Shown: positions 18,261-28,203, counted from the stretch's first letter. The stretch: DNA of 64,000 nt from CAVSUR01 sp963731285 (GCA_963731285.1 CAVSUR010000001.1:124001-188000), one strand, 5' to 3'. The notes: generated from the sequence alone by a model not told the origin. Made by a program: numbers and translations.

Positions 18261-18995
18261 CGGTACGGTTCTCCCGGCTCGGCCTGCGCCCCGGCGACCG
18301 GGTGCTCGATCTCGGCTGCGGCGGCGGCCGGCACGCATTCGAGGCGCTGCGCCGCGGCGCCCGGGTGGTCGCCCTGGACACCAGCGAGCAGGAGCTGCGC
18401 GAAGTGTCGGCCATCTGCGCCGCGATGGCGCAGCAGGACGGGGTACCGCCCGGCGGCTCGGCCGCCGTGGTGGCCGGCGACGCAACCGCGATGCCGTTCC
18501 CGGACGCGAGCTTCGATCAGGTCATCGCGGCCGAGGTGCTCGAGCACATCGGCGCCGACCAGGCCGCGATGCACGAGATCGCCCGGGTGCTGCGGCCGGG
18601 CGGCACCGCGGCGGTCACCGTGCCGGCCTGGCTGCCCGAGCGGGTCTGCTGGCGACTGTCGGATGACTATCACAACACGGCCGGGCGGGCACGTGCGCAT
18701 CTTCACCCGGTCCGAGCTGGAGGCCAAGCTGGCCCGGGCGGGCCTGGCGGTCAGCGGCCACCACCACGCGCACGCGCTGCACGCACCGTACTGGTGGCTG
18801 AAGTGCGCGGTCGGCGTGCACGACGACGGCCATCCGCTGGCCCGCGGCTACCACCGGCTGCTGGTCTGGGACATCATGCGCCGCCCGGCGGTGACCCGGC
18901 TGGCCGACGCCGCCCTGAACCCGCTGATCGGCAAGAGCCTGGTGGTCTATGCGGTCAGGCAGCCGCGCCAGTGCCGCGGCCAGTTCCGCCGCTGA
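18254..18995 (+). CDS. Class I SAM-dependent methyltransferase, one frameshift
   Basis: About 246 residues after correction. Motif I is VLDLGCGGGRHAFE, followed by the acidic residue in VVALDTSE, GDATAMPFPDASFDQVIAAEVLEH (motifs II/III) and VLRPGGTAAVTVPAW. Near 18680 one extra G in an ACGGCCGGG stretch shifts the frame; the conserved continuation PGGHVRIFTRSELEAKLARAGL is in the next frame to a stop at 18995. Length 3n+1 agrees with one inserted base. The ATG overlaps the glycosyltransferase stop, so the two are coupled. Methyl acceptor unknown; possibly a glycolipid or sugar made by the neighbouring genes. Confidence 0.85.
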
Positions 18996-19048
18996 CGGGA
19001 CCGCGCCAGTGGCTGCGGTCCCGTCATCCGGCCCGCGGCTGGACGCCC

Positions 19049-20362
19049 GTGCCATCGCCTGACCCGCCGGCCGGGCCAGCCCGGCCGCCCCCGCCCGGCC
19101 CGGTGGCTGCCCGGCCCGCGCCCGGCGGGGTGCCGGAGGTGCCGGGGATCCTGACCGCCGAGGAGATCCTCGCCACCGGCCGGTCCATCGCCCGCGTCCA
19201 GCAGGCCGACGGCGCGATCGGCTGGCCGGACGGCCACGTCGACTCCTGGAACCACACCGAGTGCGCCATGGCCCTGTCCGCCTGCGGGCTGCGCGAGCCC
19301 GCGCGCCGGGCTTACCGCTGGCTGCGGATCACCCAGCGCGGCGACGGATCCTGGCCCAGGCGCGCGGCCGGGGGGGCAGTGGCCGACCCGGCCGCCGAGA
19401 GCAACCATGCCGCCTACCCCGCGGTCGGGGTCTGGCATGAGCTGCTGGTGACCGGCGATCTCAAGTTCGCCCGGCTGATGTGGCCGACCGTGCGGGCCGG
19501 GATCGAGTACGCGCTCTCGCTGCAGGTACCCCGCGGCGAGATCATCTGGCGGCCCGCCGGCCGGGCCGTCGGCGCTGACCAGGCCGCGTTCGCGCTGCTG
19601 GCCGGGTGCGCCAGCATGCACCAGAGCCTGCGCTGCGCGGCCGCGCTCGCCGACCGCCTCGGCGCGCCCAGGCCCGGCTGGGAGCTGGCCGCAGGCCAGC
19701 TCGGCCACGTGGTGGCCCGCCATCGCGATGCGTTTGCCGACAAGAGCAGGTTCTCGATGGACTGGTACTACCCGGTCCTGGGCGGGGCGGTGCGCGGCCC
19801 GGCTGCCGCCACGGCACTGGCCGCGGACTGGCAGACGTTCGTGGTGCCCGGCCTGGGGGTCCGGTGCGTCAGCGACGAGCCCTGGGTCACTGCCGCCGAG
19901 ACCTGCGAGCTGGTCCTGGCGCTGGAAGCGATCGGCGACTTCGGCCGCGCGCTGGAGCTGTTTGCGCAGATCCAGCAGCTGCGCGACCCCGGTGGCGGCT
20001 ACTGGACCGGCTGGCAGTACGCCAACCAGGCGCACTTCCCGGCCGAGCAGAGCAGCTGGACGGCGGCCGCGGTGATCCTGGCCGCCGATGCGCTGTCCGC
20101 CGCCACGGGCGGCTCCGGAATCTTCCGCGACGCAGCCCCGGCGCCCGAGGTGCTGGCCGCCGGGACCGGCGTCCCGTGCGGGTGCGGCGGCGCTGCCCCG
20201 TCAGCCGGCGCCGCCTGGTCCGCCGGCCCAGTCCGCTCAGCCAGCACGGCCCGTCCAGCCAGCCGGCCCGCTCAGCCGATCCCGTCGGCGATCCGCTCCA
20301 GCACTCGTAGCGAGCCAGTCACCCGAACCTCGGCAAAGGCACCTGACGCCAGTGCCCGCTGA
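19049..20362 (+). CDS. Prenyltransferase/squalene-cyclase-fold (alpha/alpha-barrel) protein
   Basis: Up to 437 residues. After a Pro-rich start the protein shows repeated alpha/alpha-barrel signatures with the QW-like pattern: QQADGAIGWPDGHVDSWNH, ITQRGDGSWPR, DPGGGYWTGWQYANQ. It resembles proteins annotated as prenyltransferase or squalene-oxidase-repeat proteins that accompany GT4 glycosyltransferases. The DxDD motif of squalene-hopene cyclases is not visible, so cyclase activity is doubtful. The GTG at 19049 is a guess. The last 90 bases overlap the 3' end of the opposite-strand methyltransferase and read as low-complexity Ala/Pro/Ser, so the true end may be earlier and displaced by another indel. 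Role unknown. Confidence 0.72.
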   Translation: MPSPDPPAGPARPPPPGPVAARPAPGGVPEVPGILTAEEILATGRSIARVQQADGAIGWPDGHVDSWNHTECAMALSACGLREPARRAYRWLRITQRGDGSWPRRAAGGAVADPAAESNHAAYPAVGVWHELLVTGDLKFARLMWPTVRAGIEYALSLQVPRGEIIWRPAGRAVGADQAAFALLAGCASMHQSLRCAAALADRLGAPRPGWELAAGQLGHVVARHRDAFADKSRFSMDWYYPVLGGAVRGPAAATALAADWQTFVVPGLGVRCVSDEPWVTAAETCELVLALEAIGDFGRALELFAQIQQLRDPGGGYWTGWQYANQAHFPAEQSSWTAAAVILAADALSAATGGSGIFRDAAPAPEVLAAGTGVPCGCGGAAPSAGAAWSAGPVRSASTARPASRPAQPIPSAIRSSTRSEPVTRTSAKAPDASAR

Positions 20363-20916
20363 TATATGCGGTACGGCGCCTGACCCCCGTCCGCCGGGTC
20401 GGGAAACACGTCGTGGATGGCCAGGGCCCCGCCGCGCGCCAGCCACGGCGCCCAGCCCGCATAATCGGCGGCGGCGGCCGCGTCGGTGTGCCCGCCGTCG
20501 ATGAACAGCATGCCGAGCGGGGCGCGCCACAGCCTGCTGACCTCGGCGGACCGCCCGACGATGGCGATGACGGCGTCCTCCAGGCCCGCCGCCGCCAGGG
20601 TGACGCGGAAATGCGGCAGCGTGTCCAGCCGGCCGGTGACCGGATCGACCAGCCCGGGATCGTGGTACTCCCAGCCCGGCTGGTTCTCCTCAGAGCCGTG
20701 ATGGTGATCGACGGTCACCACCTGCTGGCCGGCCGCGCGGGCGGCCGCGGCGAGGTAGATCGTGGACTTGCCGCAGTACGTGCCGATCTCGGCGATCGGG
20801 CCGGCGGCGGCATAGGCGGCGGCCGTCTCGAACAGCGCGAGCCCCTCGGCGGCCGGCATGAACCCGCTGGCCGTCTCGGCGGCACGGCGCAGTTGGTCGG
20901 GGAGCGTGGCTGGCAT
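20272..20916 (-). CDS. Class I SAM-dependent methyltransferase (Methyltransf_24 / O-methyltransferase-like)
   Basis: 214 residues starting at ATG. The SAM site is AEIGTYCGKSTIYLA. The acidic residue of motif II is VVTVDHHHGSEE, and LGMLFIDGGHTD plus GGALAIHDVFP are hallmarks of the Methyltransf_24 group (caffeoyl-CoA/cephalosporin-hydroxylase-like). It is convergent with, and overlaps, the cyclase-fold gene by about 90 bases. It may modify the same product as the GT4/methyltransferase pair, though being on the opposite strand it is not in that operon. Substrate unknown. Confidence 0.87.
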   Translation of the reverse strand: MPATLPDQLRRAAETASGFMPAAEGLALFETAAAYAAAGPIAEIGTYCGKSTIYLAAAARAAGQQVVTVDHHHGSEENQPGWEYHDPGLVDPVTGRLDTLPHFRVTLAAAGLEDAVIAIVGRSAEVSRLWRAPLGMLFIDGGHTDAAAAADYAGWAPWLARGGALAIHDVFPDPADGGQAPYRIYQRALASGAFAEVRVTGSLRVLERIADGIG

Positions 20917-20991
20917 GCGGTCAAGTCTCCCGGCCGGCTGCGCACCGCGCCAGCCGGTTGCCGGGTCAGGACGGGGCGGCCATGCTCGGGC

Positions 20992-21182
20992 ATGCGGGTC
21001 ATGGTTGGTCCCGGCAGCTGCGAGGCCAACGGGGGTGTGCGCGGGCCTGGTGCCCGAGGTCTTCGAGCTGGACGACGAGGACCAGCTGCATATCCGGGCC
21101 GAGGTTGCGCCGGCCCTGGCCGGGCGCCGTCCGCCACGCCGTGCGGTGCTGCCCGAAGGCCGCGCTGAAGAGCGCCGATTAA
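20992..21182 (+). pseudogene. [3Fe-4S]-type ferredoxin, two frameshifts
   Basis: This small gene is hidden by indels. Read in three successive frames it gives MRVMVGPGSCEANG, then VCAGLVPEVFELDDEDQLHI and on through RAEVAPALAG, then AVRHAVRCCPKAAL, about 62 residues. This matches the single-cluster ferredoxins that feed cytochromes P450: Cys10, Cys16 and the CP motif near the end bind a [3Fe-4S] cluster. The two breaks are an extra G in the GGGGG run near 21031-21035 and an extra base near 21122; total length 3n+2 fits two insertions. No P450 is in the window, so its partner is unknown. Confidence 0.75.
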
Positions 21183-21220
21183 CGCCGCGACTCCGGCGGC
21201 GAGCCCGGCCTGCCGTGCGG

Positions 21221-21772
21221 TCAGCGCAGCTTGCCGGTGCCGATCACGATGCCGACACCGATCAGGATCAGGCTGCCGAGCTGCTCGCTGCGCTCCCCGG
21301 CCAATCTGCCTACCCGCGCCCCCAGCTCCAGCCCGATCAGTGACAGGCCCACGCTGACCGCGCCGATGACCGCGACCCCGGCCAGGAGCGGGACCTGGAT
21401 GAAGCCGAGCGAGAACCCGACCACGAGGTTGTCGATCGACAGCGCGAACCCGCTGAGCAGCAGCCGCCAGCCCTCGGCCAGGTGACGGCCCTGGCCGTCT
21501 CGTGACCGCGCCTGGCGGAATACGCTGATCAGGCCGTAGAGGCCGACGGAGATCAGCATCGCCGCGCCGAGCCACCGGCCCGCGTGCCCCAGCTGGCCGG
21601 CGAAGTGCCCCCCGATGATCAGTCCGACCAGTGGCATCCCGGCCTCGAACAGCCCGAAGACCAGGCCGACCCGCAGCCGGGTCCTGGCGTCCACGCCCGC
21701 GGTGCCGATGGCGATGGCGGCGGCGAAGTTGGACAGCCCAACCGACACCGCGACCAGCAGGAGCGTACCCAC
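21221..21772 (-). CDS. mntP: MntP-type manganese efflux pump
   Basis: 183-residue membrane protein with six hydrophobic segments. Family signatures are the N-terminal VSVGLSNFAAAIAIG, the first half-repeat acidic segment, and LSGFALSIDNLVVGFSLGF with the conserved Asp/Asn in the second half-repeat. MntP exports Mn(II) across the cytoplasmic membrane and is often controlled by MntR/Mur or a Mn riboswitch. I looked for the yybP-ykoY riboswitch core in the 200 bases upstream and did not see it. GTG start without a clear ribosome-binding site. Confidence 0.85.
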   Translation of the reverse strand: MGTLLLVAVSVGLSNFAAAIAIGTAGVDARTRLRVGLVFGLFEAGMPLVGLIIGGHFAGQLGHAGRWLGAAMLISVGLYGLISVFRQARSRDGQGRHLAEGWRLLLSGFALSIDNLVVGFSLGFIQVPLLAGVAVIGAVSVGLSLIGLELGARVGRLAGERSEQLGSLILIGVGIVIGTGKLR

Positions 21773-21991
21773 GTCTGTAACGCTAACCGGACGGCCCTGG
21801 CCTGGTCGCAGCGGCCCGCGCTAGCAGGCGAGCCGCTCACCCGCTCCGGAACCGGGCCGGCACCGCGCCCACCTCGCGGGCGAGCTTGACCCGGCACGCC
21901 GGACCCCGAATGCCGGCCGCGCATCCCGCTGGCCCGACGAGCTCTGACCCGCGGGCAAGGCGCCCTGACCCGGGCGCGCTACCCTGCGAGC

Positions 21992-22834
21992 ATGCAGGTC
22001 GCGCTGTGCCAGCTTCCGGTCAGCTCAGCTCCCGAGGTCAACCTGGGCCGGGTCAGGGCCGCCATCGCCGACGCGGCGCGGCAGGGCGCCAGCCTCGCGG
22101 TGTTCCCCGAGGGAACCCAGGCGCGCTTCTCGGCCGACCTCAGTGCGGCGGCCGAGCCGGTGGACGGCCCGTTCGGCCGGGGCCTTTCCGAGGCCGCACG
22201 GAGCAGCGGCGTGGCGATCATCGCCGGGGTCTTCGAGCCGGCCCCGGACGGGCGGGTTTACAACACCGCCGTCGGCTATGACGCCGACGGCGGCCTGGCC
22301 GCTGTCTACCGGAAGATCCACCTGTTCGACGCGCTCGGCCAGCGCGAGTCGCACGCCGTGGCGCCCGGCTCGGAGCCGCTCGTCGCCGACCTTGCGGGCC
22401 TGTCAGTCGGCTTTCTGACCTGCTACGACATCAGGTTCCCCGAGCTGGCCCGCACACTCGCCGCCCGCGGCGCGCAGCTGCTGGTCGTGCCGGCCGCCTG
22501 GGCCGCCGGACCGCTCAAGGAAGACCACTGGGCCACCCTGGTGCGGGCCCGCGCGATCGAGAACACCATCTGGGTGGCCGCGGCGGGCCAGGTCCCTGAC
22601 CCCGGCGAGCCCGCCACCGCGGCACCGACCGGCATCGGCCGCAGCATGCTCGTCGACCCCCTGGGGGTGGCCAGGCTCGATCTGGGGGCCGGCCCGGCGG
22701 TGCTCGCGGGCGAGGTGGACCCGGAGATGACCGCCACCGTCCGGGCCACGCTGCCGAGCCTGGCCAACCGGCGCGATGACGTGTTCGGCGCCCCCGGGGC
22801 CGCGCCGCTGGGTGCGGGTACCGTCCCGGGCTAG
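21992..22834 (+). CDS. Carbon-nitrogen hydrolase (nitrilase superfamily, Nit-type amidase)
   Basis: 280 residues with the complete Glu-Lys-Cys triad: FPEGT, VYRKIHLFD and FLTCYDIRFPEL. The C-terminal region has NTIWVAAAGQV and an SMLVDPLG-type segment typical of Nit2/omega-amidase-like enzymes. It hydrolyses a small amide, for example deaminated glutathione or alpha-ketoglutaramate, to acid plus ammonia; the substrate is not determined. Its 3' end overlaps that of the convergent DedA gene by four bases. Confidence 0.9.
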   Translation: MQVALCQLPVSSAPEVNLGRVRAAIADAARQGASLAVFPEGTQARFSADLSAAAEPVDGPFGRGLSEAARSSGVAIIAGVFEPAPDGRVYNTAVGYDADGGLAAVYRKIHLFDALGQRESHAVAPGSEPLVADLAGLSVGFLTCYDIRFPELARTLAARGAQLLVVPAAWAAGPLKEDHWATLVRARAIENTIWVAAAGQVPDPGEPATAAPTGIGRSMLVDPLGVARLDLGAGPAVLAGEVDPEMTATVRATLPSLANRRDDVFGAPGAAPLGAGTVPG

Positions 22835-23439
22835 CGAGACGCCATCCGGTGCCTGCGCACCAGGAACACCGCGAGGGCGGTGACCACCGCCGCCGCCGCC
22901 GCCACCGCCAGGCCGGTCCCCACCCGCCGCTCGATCACCGCGTAGGCGTTGCCCGCCAGGTAGCCGACCAGGCACCAGCCCACTCCCCAGACGACTCCGC
23001 CGATGATGTCGTAGAGCAGGAACGTCCGGTAGGGGATGCCCGCCGCGCCCGCCGCGGCGGGCATGAGCGCGCGGACCACCGCAATGAACCTGCCGACCAG
23101 CACGGCGCTGCCGCCGCGCCGGCGCAGGGTGGTCCTGGCCTTGTCGACGCCGCCGGGCACCCGGCGCAGCACGCGCGAGGTAAACAGCCGGTCTCCCATC
23201 CGCTTGCCGATCTCGTAGCCGACCAGCGGCCCGGCCACCCCGGTCAGTACGACGAGCGGGATCAGGACCAGCAGCGACAGGTGGCCGCGGCTGGCCAGCA
23301 CACCGCCGAGCACCACGGCGGTCTCGCCGGGCAGCACGAAGCCGAGGAAGACCGCGGTCTCGCCAAGGACCAGCGCGGCGATCACCAGATAGGCGATCCA
23401 GCCACTTAGGTGGGTAACGACGCTGGCAAGTGAGCTCAA
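22831..23439 (-). CDS. DedA-family membrane protein (SNARE-associated/VTT domain)
   Basis: 202 residues with DedA features: an N-terminal re-entrant segment, FVLPGETAVVLGGVLASRG, GPLVGYEIGKRMGDRL, and the signature FIAVVRALMPAAAGAAGIPYR followed by two membrane helices. DedA proteins act as undecaprenyl-phosphate or phospholipid flippases/transporters, which is established for several bacterial members. All sequence features are intact. It is convergent with the nitrilase gene and diverges from kgd. Confidence 0.88.
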   Translation of the reverse strand: MSSLASVVTHLSGWIAYLVIAALVLGETAVFLGFVLPGETAVVLGGVLASRGHLSLLVLIPLVVLTGVAGPLVGYEIGKRMGDRLFTSRVLRRVPGGVDKARTTLRRRGGSAVLVGRFIAVVRALMPAAAGAAGIPYRTFLLYDIIGGVVWGVGWCLVGYLAGNAYAVIERRVGTGLAVAAAAAVVTALAVFLVRRHRMASR

Positions 23440-23549
23440 CGGGCCGTCCCTTCCGCACTCGCCAGCTCCGCCGCGCCGGGTAGCCTGGACACCACAAGTT
23501 CCAGATCTTGAGCCAACATTAGTCCAGCTCGGAAGAGGCGATTACGGGC

Positions 23550-26500
23550 GTGTCCGAGGAGTCACCGCGTTCAGCGGCGGATCCCACCCCAGCAGACGAG
23601 CAGTCAGTCCCGGCGGGCAGCCAGCCTGCTCCGGCGGGCGGTGCAGCCGCCTCCGGCGGGTCGGCCCCGCCGGGGCGCGGGGGGGCGCGGCGAACGGACT
23701 TCGGCCCCAACGAGTGGCTGGTTGACGAGCTTTACCAGCGCTACCAGGCCGATCCCGGATCGGTAGACCGGGCCTGGTGGAGCTTCTTCGCCGACTACCA
23801 GCCGGCCCCGGGCCAGGGCGGTGGTGACGGCCCGGCGGCAGCCGCCTGGACCGCCCGCCGCCGGGGCCGGGCGGACGCTGCATCCCCCGCGGACGGCGGC
23901 CGCCCGCCCGGCGCCCAGGCGGCATCCGGGTCGGCGGCCAGCCGCCCGGCCGGGACCGCCCCTGCGACAGCAGGGCGGCCCGCGGGCCAGCAAGCCGCAG
24001 GCGGGCCGGCTGCAGGCGGGCCGGATGCGGGCGGCCCGGATGCGCCGCCGCCGGCCGGTGGCGGCCCGGGCCCGGAGGCCGGCACCGGGGCCGCCTGGGC
24101 GGGCCGCCCCCGAACCACGCCCGGCGGCGGCGCGCCAGCACAGCCGGGCCGGGCCGGCGCGGGATCAGCGGCCCCGGTTACCGCGGGCTCGGGCCCGCCC
24201 GGCGCGGGATCAGCGGCCCCGGTTTCTGCGGGCTCCGGCCCGGCCGGTGCGAGAACCCAGGGCGAGCCACCGCGGGCGGACGGGATGCACGCCCCCCGGG
24301 CCGTGCCCGCCGAGCCAGGGCCGTCGCCGAGCCAGGCGGCGGCCGGCCAGCAGGCCGACGGCGGGGCCGCGGAGACGCGGCTGCGCGGCACCGCCGCGCG
24401 TACCGTGGCCAACATGGCGGCGAGCCTGGCCGTCCCCACGGCCACCAGTGTCCGGCCGGTGCCCGCGAAGCTGCTCACCGATAACCGGATCGTGATCAAC
24501 AACAACCTGGCGCGCGGCCGCGGCGGCAAGGTGTCGTTCACCCACCTGATCGGTTATGCCCTGGTCCGGGCCCTGGCCCAGGTGCCGGAGCTGAACGAGG
24601 CGTTCGCCGAGGCCGACGGCAAGCCGATGCTGGTCAGCCGGCTCACGTCAACCTCGGCCTGGCCATCGACATCCGCAAGGATGACGGGTCCCGCCAGCTG
24701 CTCGTGCCGAACGTCAAGGCCGCGGAGACCCTCGACTTCCGCCAGTTCTGGATGGCCTACGAGGACGTCGTGCGCAAGGCCAGGAGCGGCAAGCTGACGG
24801 TCGAGGACTTCGCCGGGACCACGATCACGCTCACCAATCCCGGCACGATCGGCACCGAGCACTCCGTGCCCAGGCTGATGGCCGGACAGGGCGCGATCAT
24901 CGGCGTCGGCGCGATGGAGTACCCGGCGGCCTACTCCGGCGCGGCACCGGAAACCCTGGCCCGGCTGGCGATCAGCAAGACCGTCACGCTGACGTCCACC
25001 TACGACCACCGGATCATCCAGGGCGCCCAGTCCGGCGATTTCCTGCGTGTCGTCCATGACGTGCTGCTGGGCGGCCAGGACTTCTACGACGACGTCTTCC
25101 AGTCGCTGCGGATTCCATACGAGCCGATCCGGTGGGTGCCCGACATCGCCGCCGGGCACGAGGACGACATCACCAAGTCCGCCCGGGTGCACGAGCTGAT
25201 CCACGCCTACCGGGTCCGCGGCCATCTGATGGCCGACACCGACCCGCTGGAGTACAAGCAGCGCAAGCATCCCGACCTGGACATCAACCAGCACGGCCTG
25301 ACGCTGTGGGACCTGGAGCGCGAGTTCGCCACCGGCGGCTTCGGGGGCAAGCCGCGAATGCTGCTGCGCGACATCCTCGGGGTGCTGCGCGACTCGTACT
25401 GCCGCACCGTCGGTGTCGAGTACATGCACATGCAGAACCCGGAGGAGCGCGCCTGGCTGCAGGCCCGGGTGGAGCGGCCGCACGGCCGGCCCGGCAAAGA
25501 CGACCAGCTGCGCATCCTGTCCCGGCTGAACGTGGCCGAGGCGTTCGAGATGTTCCTGCAGACCAAGTTCGTGGGCCAGCGCCGGTTCTCGCTGGAGGGG
25601 GCCGAGTCGCTGATCCCGCTGCTGGACACGGTGCTGCACTCGGCCGCCCGCGCGGACCTGGACGAGGTCGTCCTGGGCATGGCGCACCGGGGCCGGCTGA
25701 ACGTGCTGGCCAACATCGTCGGCAAGTCGTACGCGCAGATCTTCGGCGAGTTCGAGGGCAACCTGGACCCCGCCACCGCGCACGGGTCCGGCGACGTGAA
25801 GTACCACCTCGGCGCCGAGGGCAGCTACCGGGCCGCGGACGGCCGCCAGATCCGGACCTCGCTGGTCGCCAACCCCAGCCACCTGGAGGCGGTCGACCCG
25901 GTGCTGGAGGGAGTCGTGCGGGCCAAGCAGGACGTGCTGGACCGGGGTGAGCCCGGGTTCACCGTGCTGCCCGTGCTCATCCACGGCGATGCCGCATTCG
26001 CCGGCCAGGGCGTGGTGGCCGAGACGCTCGAGCTGTCCCAGCTGCGCGGCTACCGCACCGGCGGCACCGTGCACATCGTGGTCAACAACCAGGTGGGTTT
26101 CACCACCGCACCGCAGCACTCGCGGTCGAGCGTGTACTCCACCGACGTGGCCCGGATGATCCAGGCGCCGATCTTCCACGTCAACGGCGACGATCCCGAA
26201 GCCGTGGTCCGGGTCGGCAAGCTCGCCGTCGACTACCGGCAGGCGTTCGGCAAGGACGTCGTCATCGACATGGTCTGCTACCGCCGGCGCGGGCACAACG
26301 AGGCCGACAACCCCTCGTTCACCCAGCCGGTGATGTACGACCTGATCGACGCCAAGCGCTCGGTCCGCAAGCTGTACACCGAGGCGCTGGTCGGCCGCGG
26401 CGACATCAGCATGGAGGAGGCCGAGCAGGCGCTGCGCGACTACCAGCAGGAGCTGGAACGGGTGTTCACCGAGACTCGCGAGGCGGTTGGCCAGCCGGCC

Positions 26501-27812
26501 GAGCCCCGTGCGGTGCGGCCGCAGCGCCGGCGCACGGCCGCTCGACCACGGGGCTGTCGCTACGGCGATCTCCGCTGAGACCGTCAAGCGCATCGTCGAC
26601 ACGCAGCTCAACCTGCCTGATGGCTTCACCCCGCACCCGCGGCTGCAGCCGCAGCTGGCCCGCCGCGCGACGATGATCGAGCAGGACGAGATCGACTGGG
26701 CGACCGGCGAGCTGCTGGCGTTCGGGGCCACGCTGATCGACGGTCACGGCGTCCGGCTGGTCGGCCAGGACTCCCGGCGCGGGACCTTCGGCCAGCGGCA
26801 TGCCGTGCTGGTCGACCGGCACACTGGTGCCGAGCACACCCCGCTGCGGGCGTTCAACTCCGCGGCGGCGCGGTTCCACGTGTACGACTCGCTGCTGTCG
26901 GAGTTCGCCGCGGTCGGCTTCGAGTACGGCTACTCGGTGGCCAGGCCGGAGGCACTGGTGTGCTGGGAGGCTCAGTTCGGGGACTTCATCAACGGCGCGC
27001 AGACGATCGTGGACGAGTTCATCAGCTCCGGCGAGCAGAAGTGGGGCCAGCGCTCCGGCGTGGTGCTGCTGCTGCCGCACGGCTACGAGGGTCAGGGACC
27101 CGACCACTCCTCGGCCCGGGCGGAGCGGTTCCTGTCGCTGTGCGCGCAGGACAACATGACAGTGGCCATGCCGTCCACCCCCGCCAGCTACTTCCACCTG
27201 CTGCGCTGGCAGGCCCTGACTAGCCGGGTGAAGCCGCTGATCGTGTTCACGCCGAAGTCGATGCTGCGGCTGAAGGCCGCGGCATCGGCCGTCGCCGATT
27301 TCACCAGCGGCTCCTTCCGTCCGGTGCTGGCTGACCCGCTGTTCGGCAGCGCTGGCGGCCCGGACCCGGCCGCCGTGCGCCGGGTACTGCTGTGCTCGGG
27401 CAAGATCTACCACGATCTGGCCGAGCAGCGCCGCAAGGCGGGGCCCGGTGACGTGGCGCTGGTCCGGGTCGAGCGGCTCTACCCGCTGCCCGCGGCGGAG
27501 ATCCAGGCTGAGCTGGCCCGTTACCCGCAGGCCGGCCAGGTGGCCTGGGTGCAGGAGGAGCCCGCGAACATGGGCGCCTGGCAGTACATGGCGCTGCGGC
27601 TGCCTGGCCTGCTCGGCAGGCAGGTCGGCGTGGTCTCACTGCCGCCCAGCTCCGCCCCGGCGGCTGGCTCGGCCAAGGCGCACGCGGCCGAGCACGCCGC
27701 ACTGATCAAGACGGCGCTCGGGCTCCAGCAGGTCCCGCCGCCCCCAGCGGCCCAGGCCCAGCCGCCGTCCAGGGCCAGCCAGCCCAGGGCCAGCCAGCCC
27801 AGGCCCAGCTGA
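23550..27812 (+). CDS. kgd: Multifunctional 2-oxoglutarate decarboxylase / dihydrolipoyl succinyltransferase E1-E2 (Kgd), two frameshifts
   Basis: About 1420 residues. Order of parts: N-terminal E1-like segment (FGPNEWLVDELYQRYQADP), a very long Pro/Ala/Gly linker (about residues 90-280), an E2 succinyltransferase domain ending STYDHRIIQGAQSGDF with the catalytic His, then the ThDP-dependent E1 domain (MAHRGRLNVLANI, IHGDAAFAGQGVVAETL, VVNNQVGFTT) and the transketolase-like C-terminus (AQFGDFINGAQTIVDEFISS, LPHGYEGQGPDHSSAR). It links 2-oxoglutarate to succinyl-CoA or succinic semialdehyde in the TCA cycle. Frames shift near 24650 (a base missing before VNLGLAIDIRK) and between 26490 and 26550. 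The net change is zero. The linker is longer than in the mycobacterial enzyme as I recall it (about 1230 residues). Confidence 0.93.
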
Positions 27813-27849
27813 CCCGGCTGATCAGCGGACTGTAAGCGGAGGCTCGCTG

Positions 27850-28026
27850 ATGTACTTCACCGACCGGGGCATCGAGGAGCTCGCCGACCGGCGGGGGGAC
27901 GAGGAGGTCACCCTGGGCTGGCTGGCCGAGCGGCTGCGCGATTTTGTCGACGCGCACCCGGACTTCGAGACACCGGTCGACCGGCTGGCCACCTGGCTAG
28001 CCCGGCTGGACGACGACGAGGCTTAG
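27850..28026 (+). CDS. Small acidic protein, DUF6104 family
   Basis: 58-residue product starting MYFTDRGIEELADRRGDEEV and ending ARLDDDEA; a preceding GGAGG supports the ATG. Proteins of this sequence are found downstream of kgd across actinobacteria and are catalogued as DUF6104; function unknown. It starts 37 bases after kgd on the same strand and is probably cotranscribed, which makes a role linked to Kgd or its complex plausible but unproven. Confidence 0.8.
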   Translation: MYFTDRGIEELADRRGDEEVTLGWLAERLRDFVDAHPDFETPVDRLATWLARLDDDEA

Positions 28027-28056
28027 ATTGCGCTGTACCTGCGCGTCTGATAGACA

Positions 28057-28066
28057 CGATATATCG
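28057..28066 (+). promoter_or_regulatory. Palindrome CGATATATCG, candidate PadR operator/promoter element
   Basis: A perfect 10-base palindrome sits 137 bases upstream of the PadR GTG, within a looser dyad (GACA at 28053-28056 and TGTC at 28069-28072). It is conspicuously AT-rich for this genome. PadR-family genes are commonly autoregulated through such dyads; that it is the site here is inference. Confidence 0.4.
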
Positions 28067-28203
28067 CTTGTCGGCCGGGGTCGGTGCCGCCACCGGGGTC
28101 TGCGCCCGGCGGACAGCTGGCCGGCGGCTGCGACGATGATCGAAACTGTGGTGTGGCCGGCGGCGAGTGCTCCCGGGCCCGCTGGCGAGAGGGGTGGTGC
28201 CTG

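Noticed and set aside
21773..21991. Manganese (yybP-ykoY) riboswitch upstream of mntP
   Set aside because: The conserved core sequences were not found on the minus strand of this gap.
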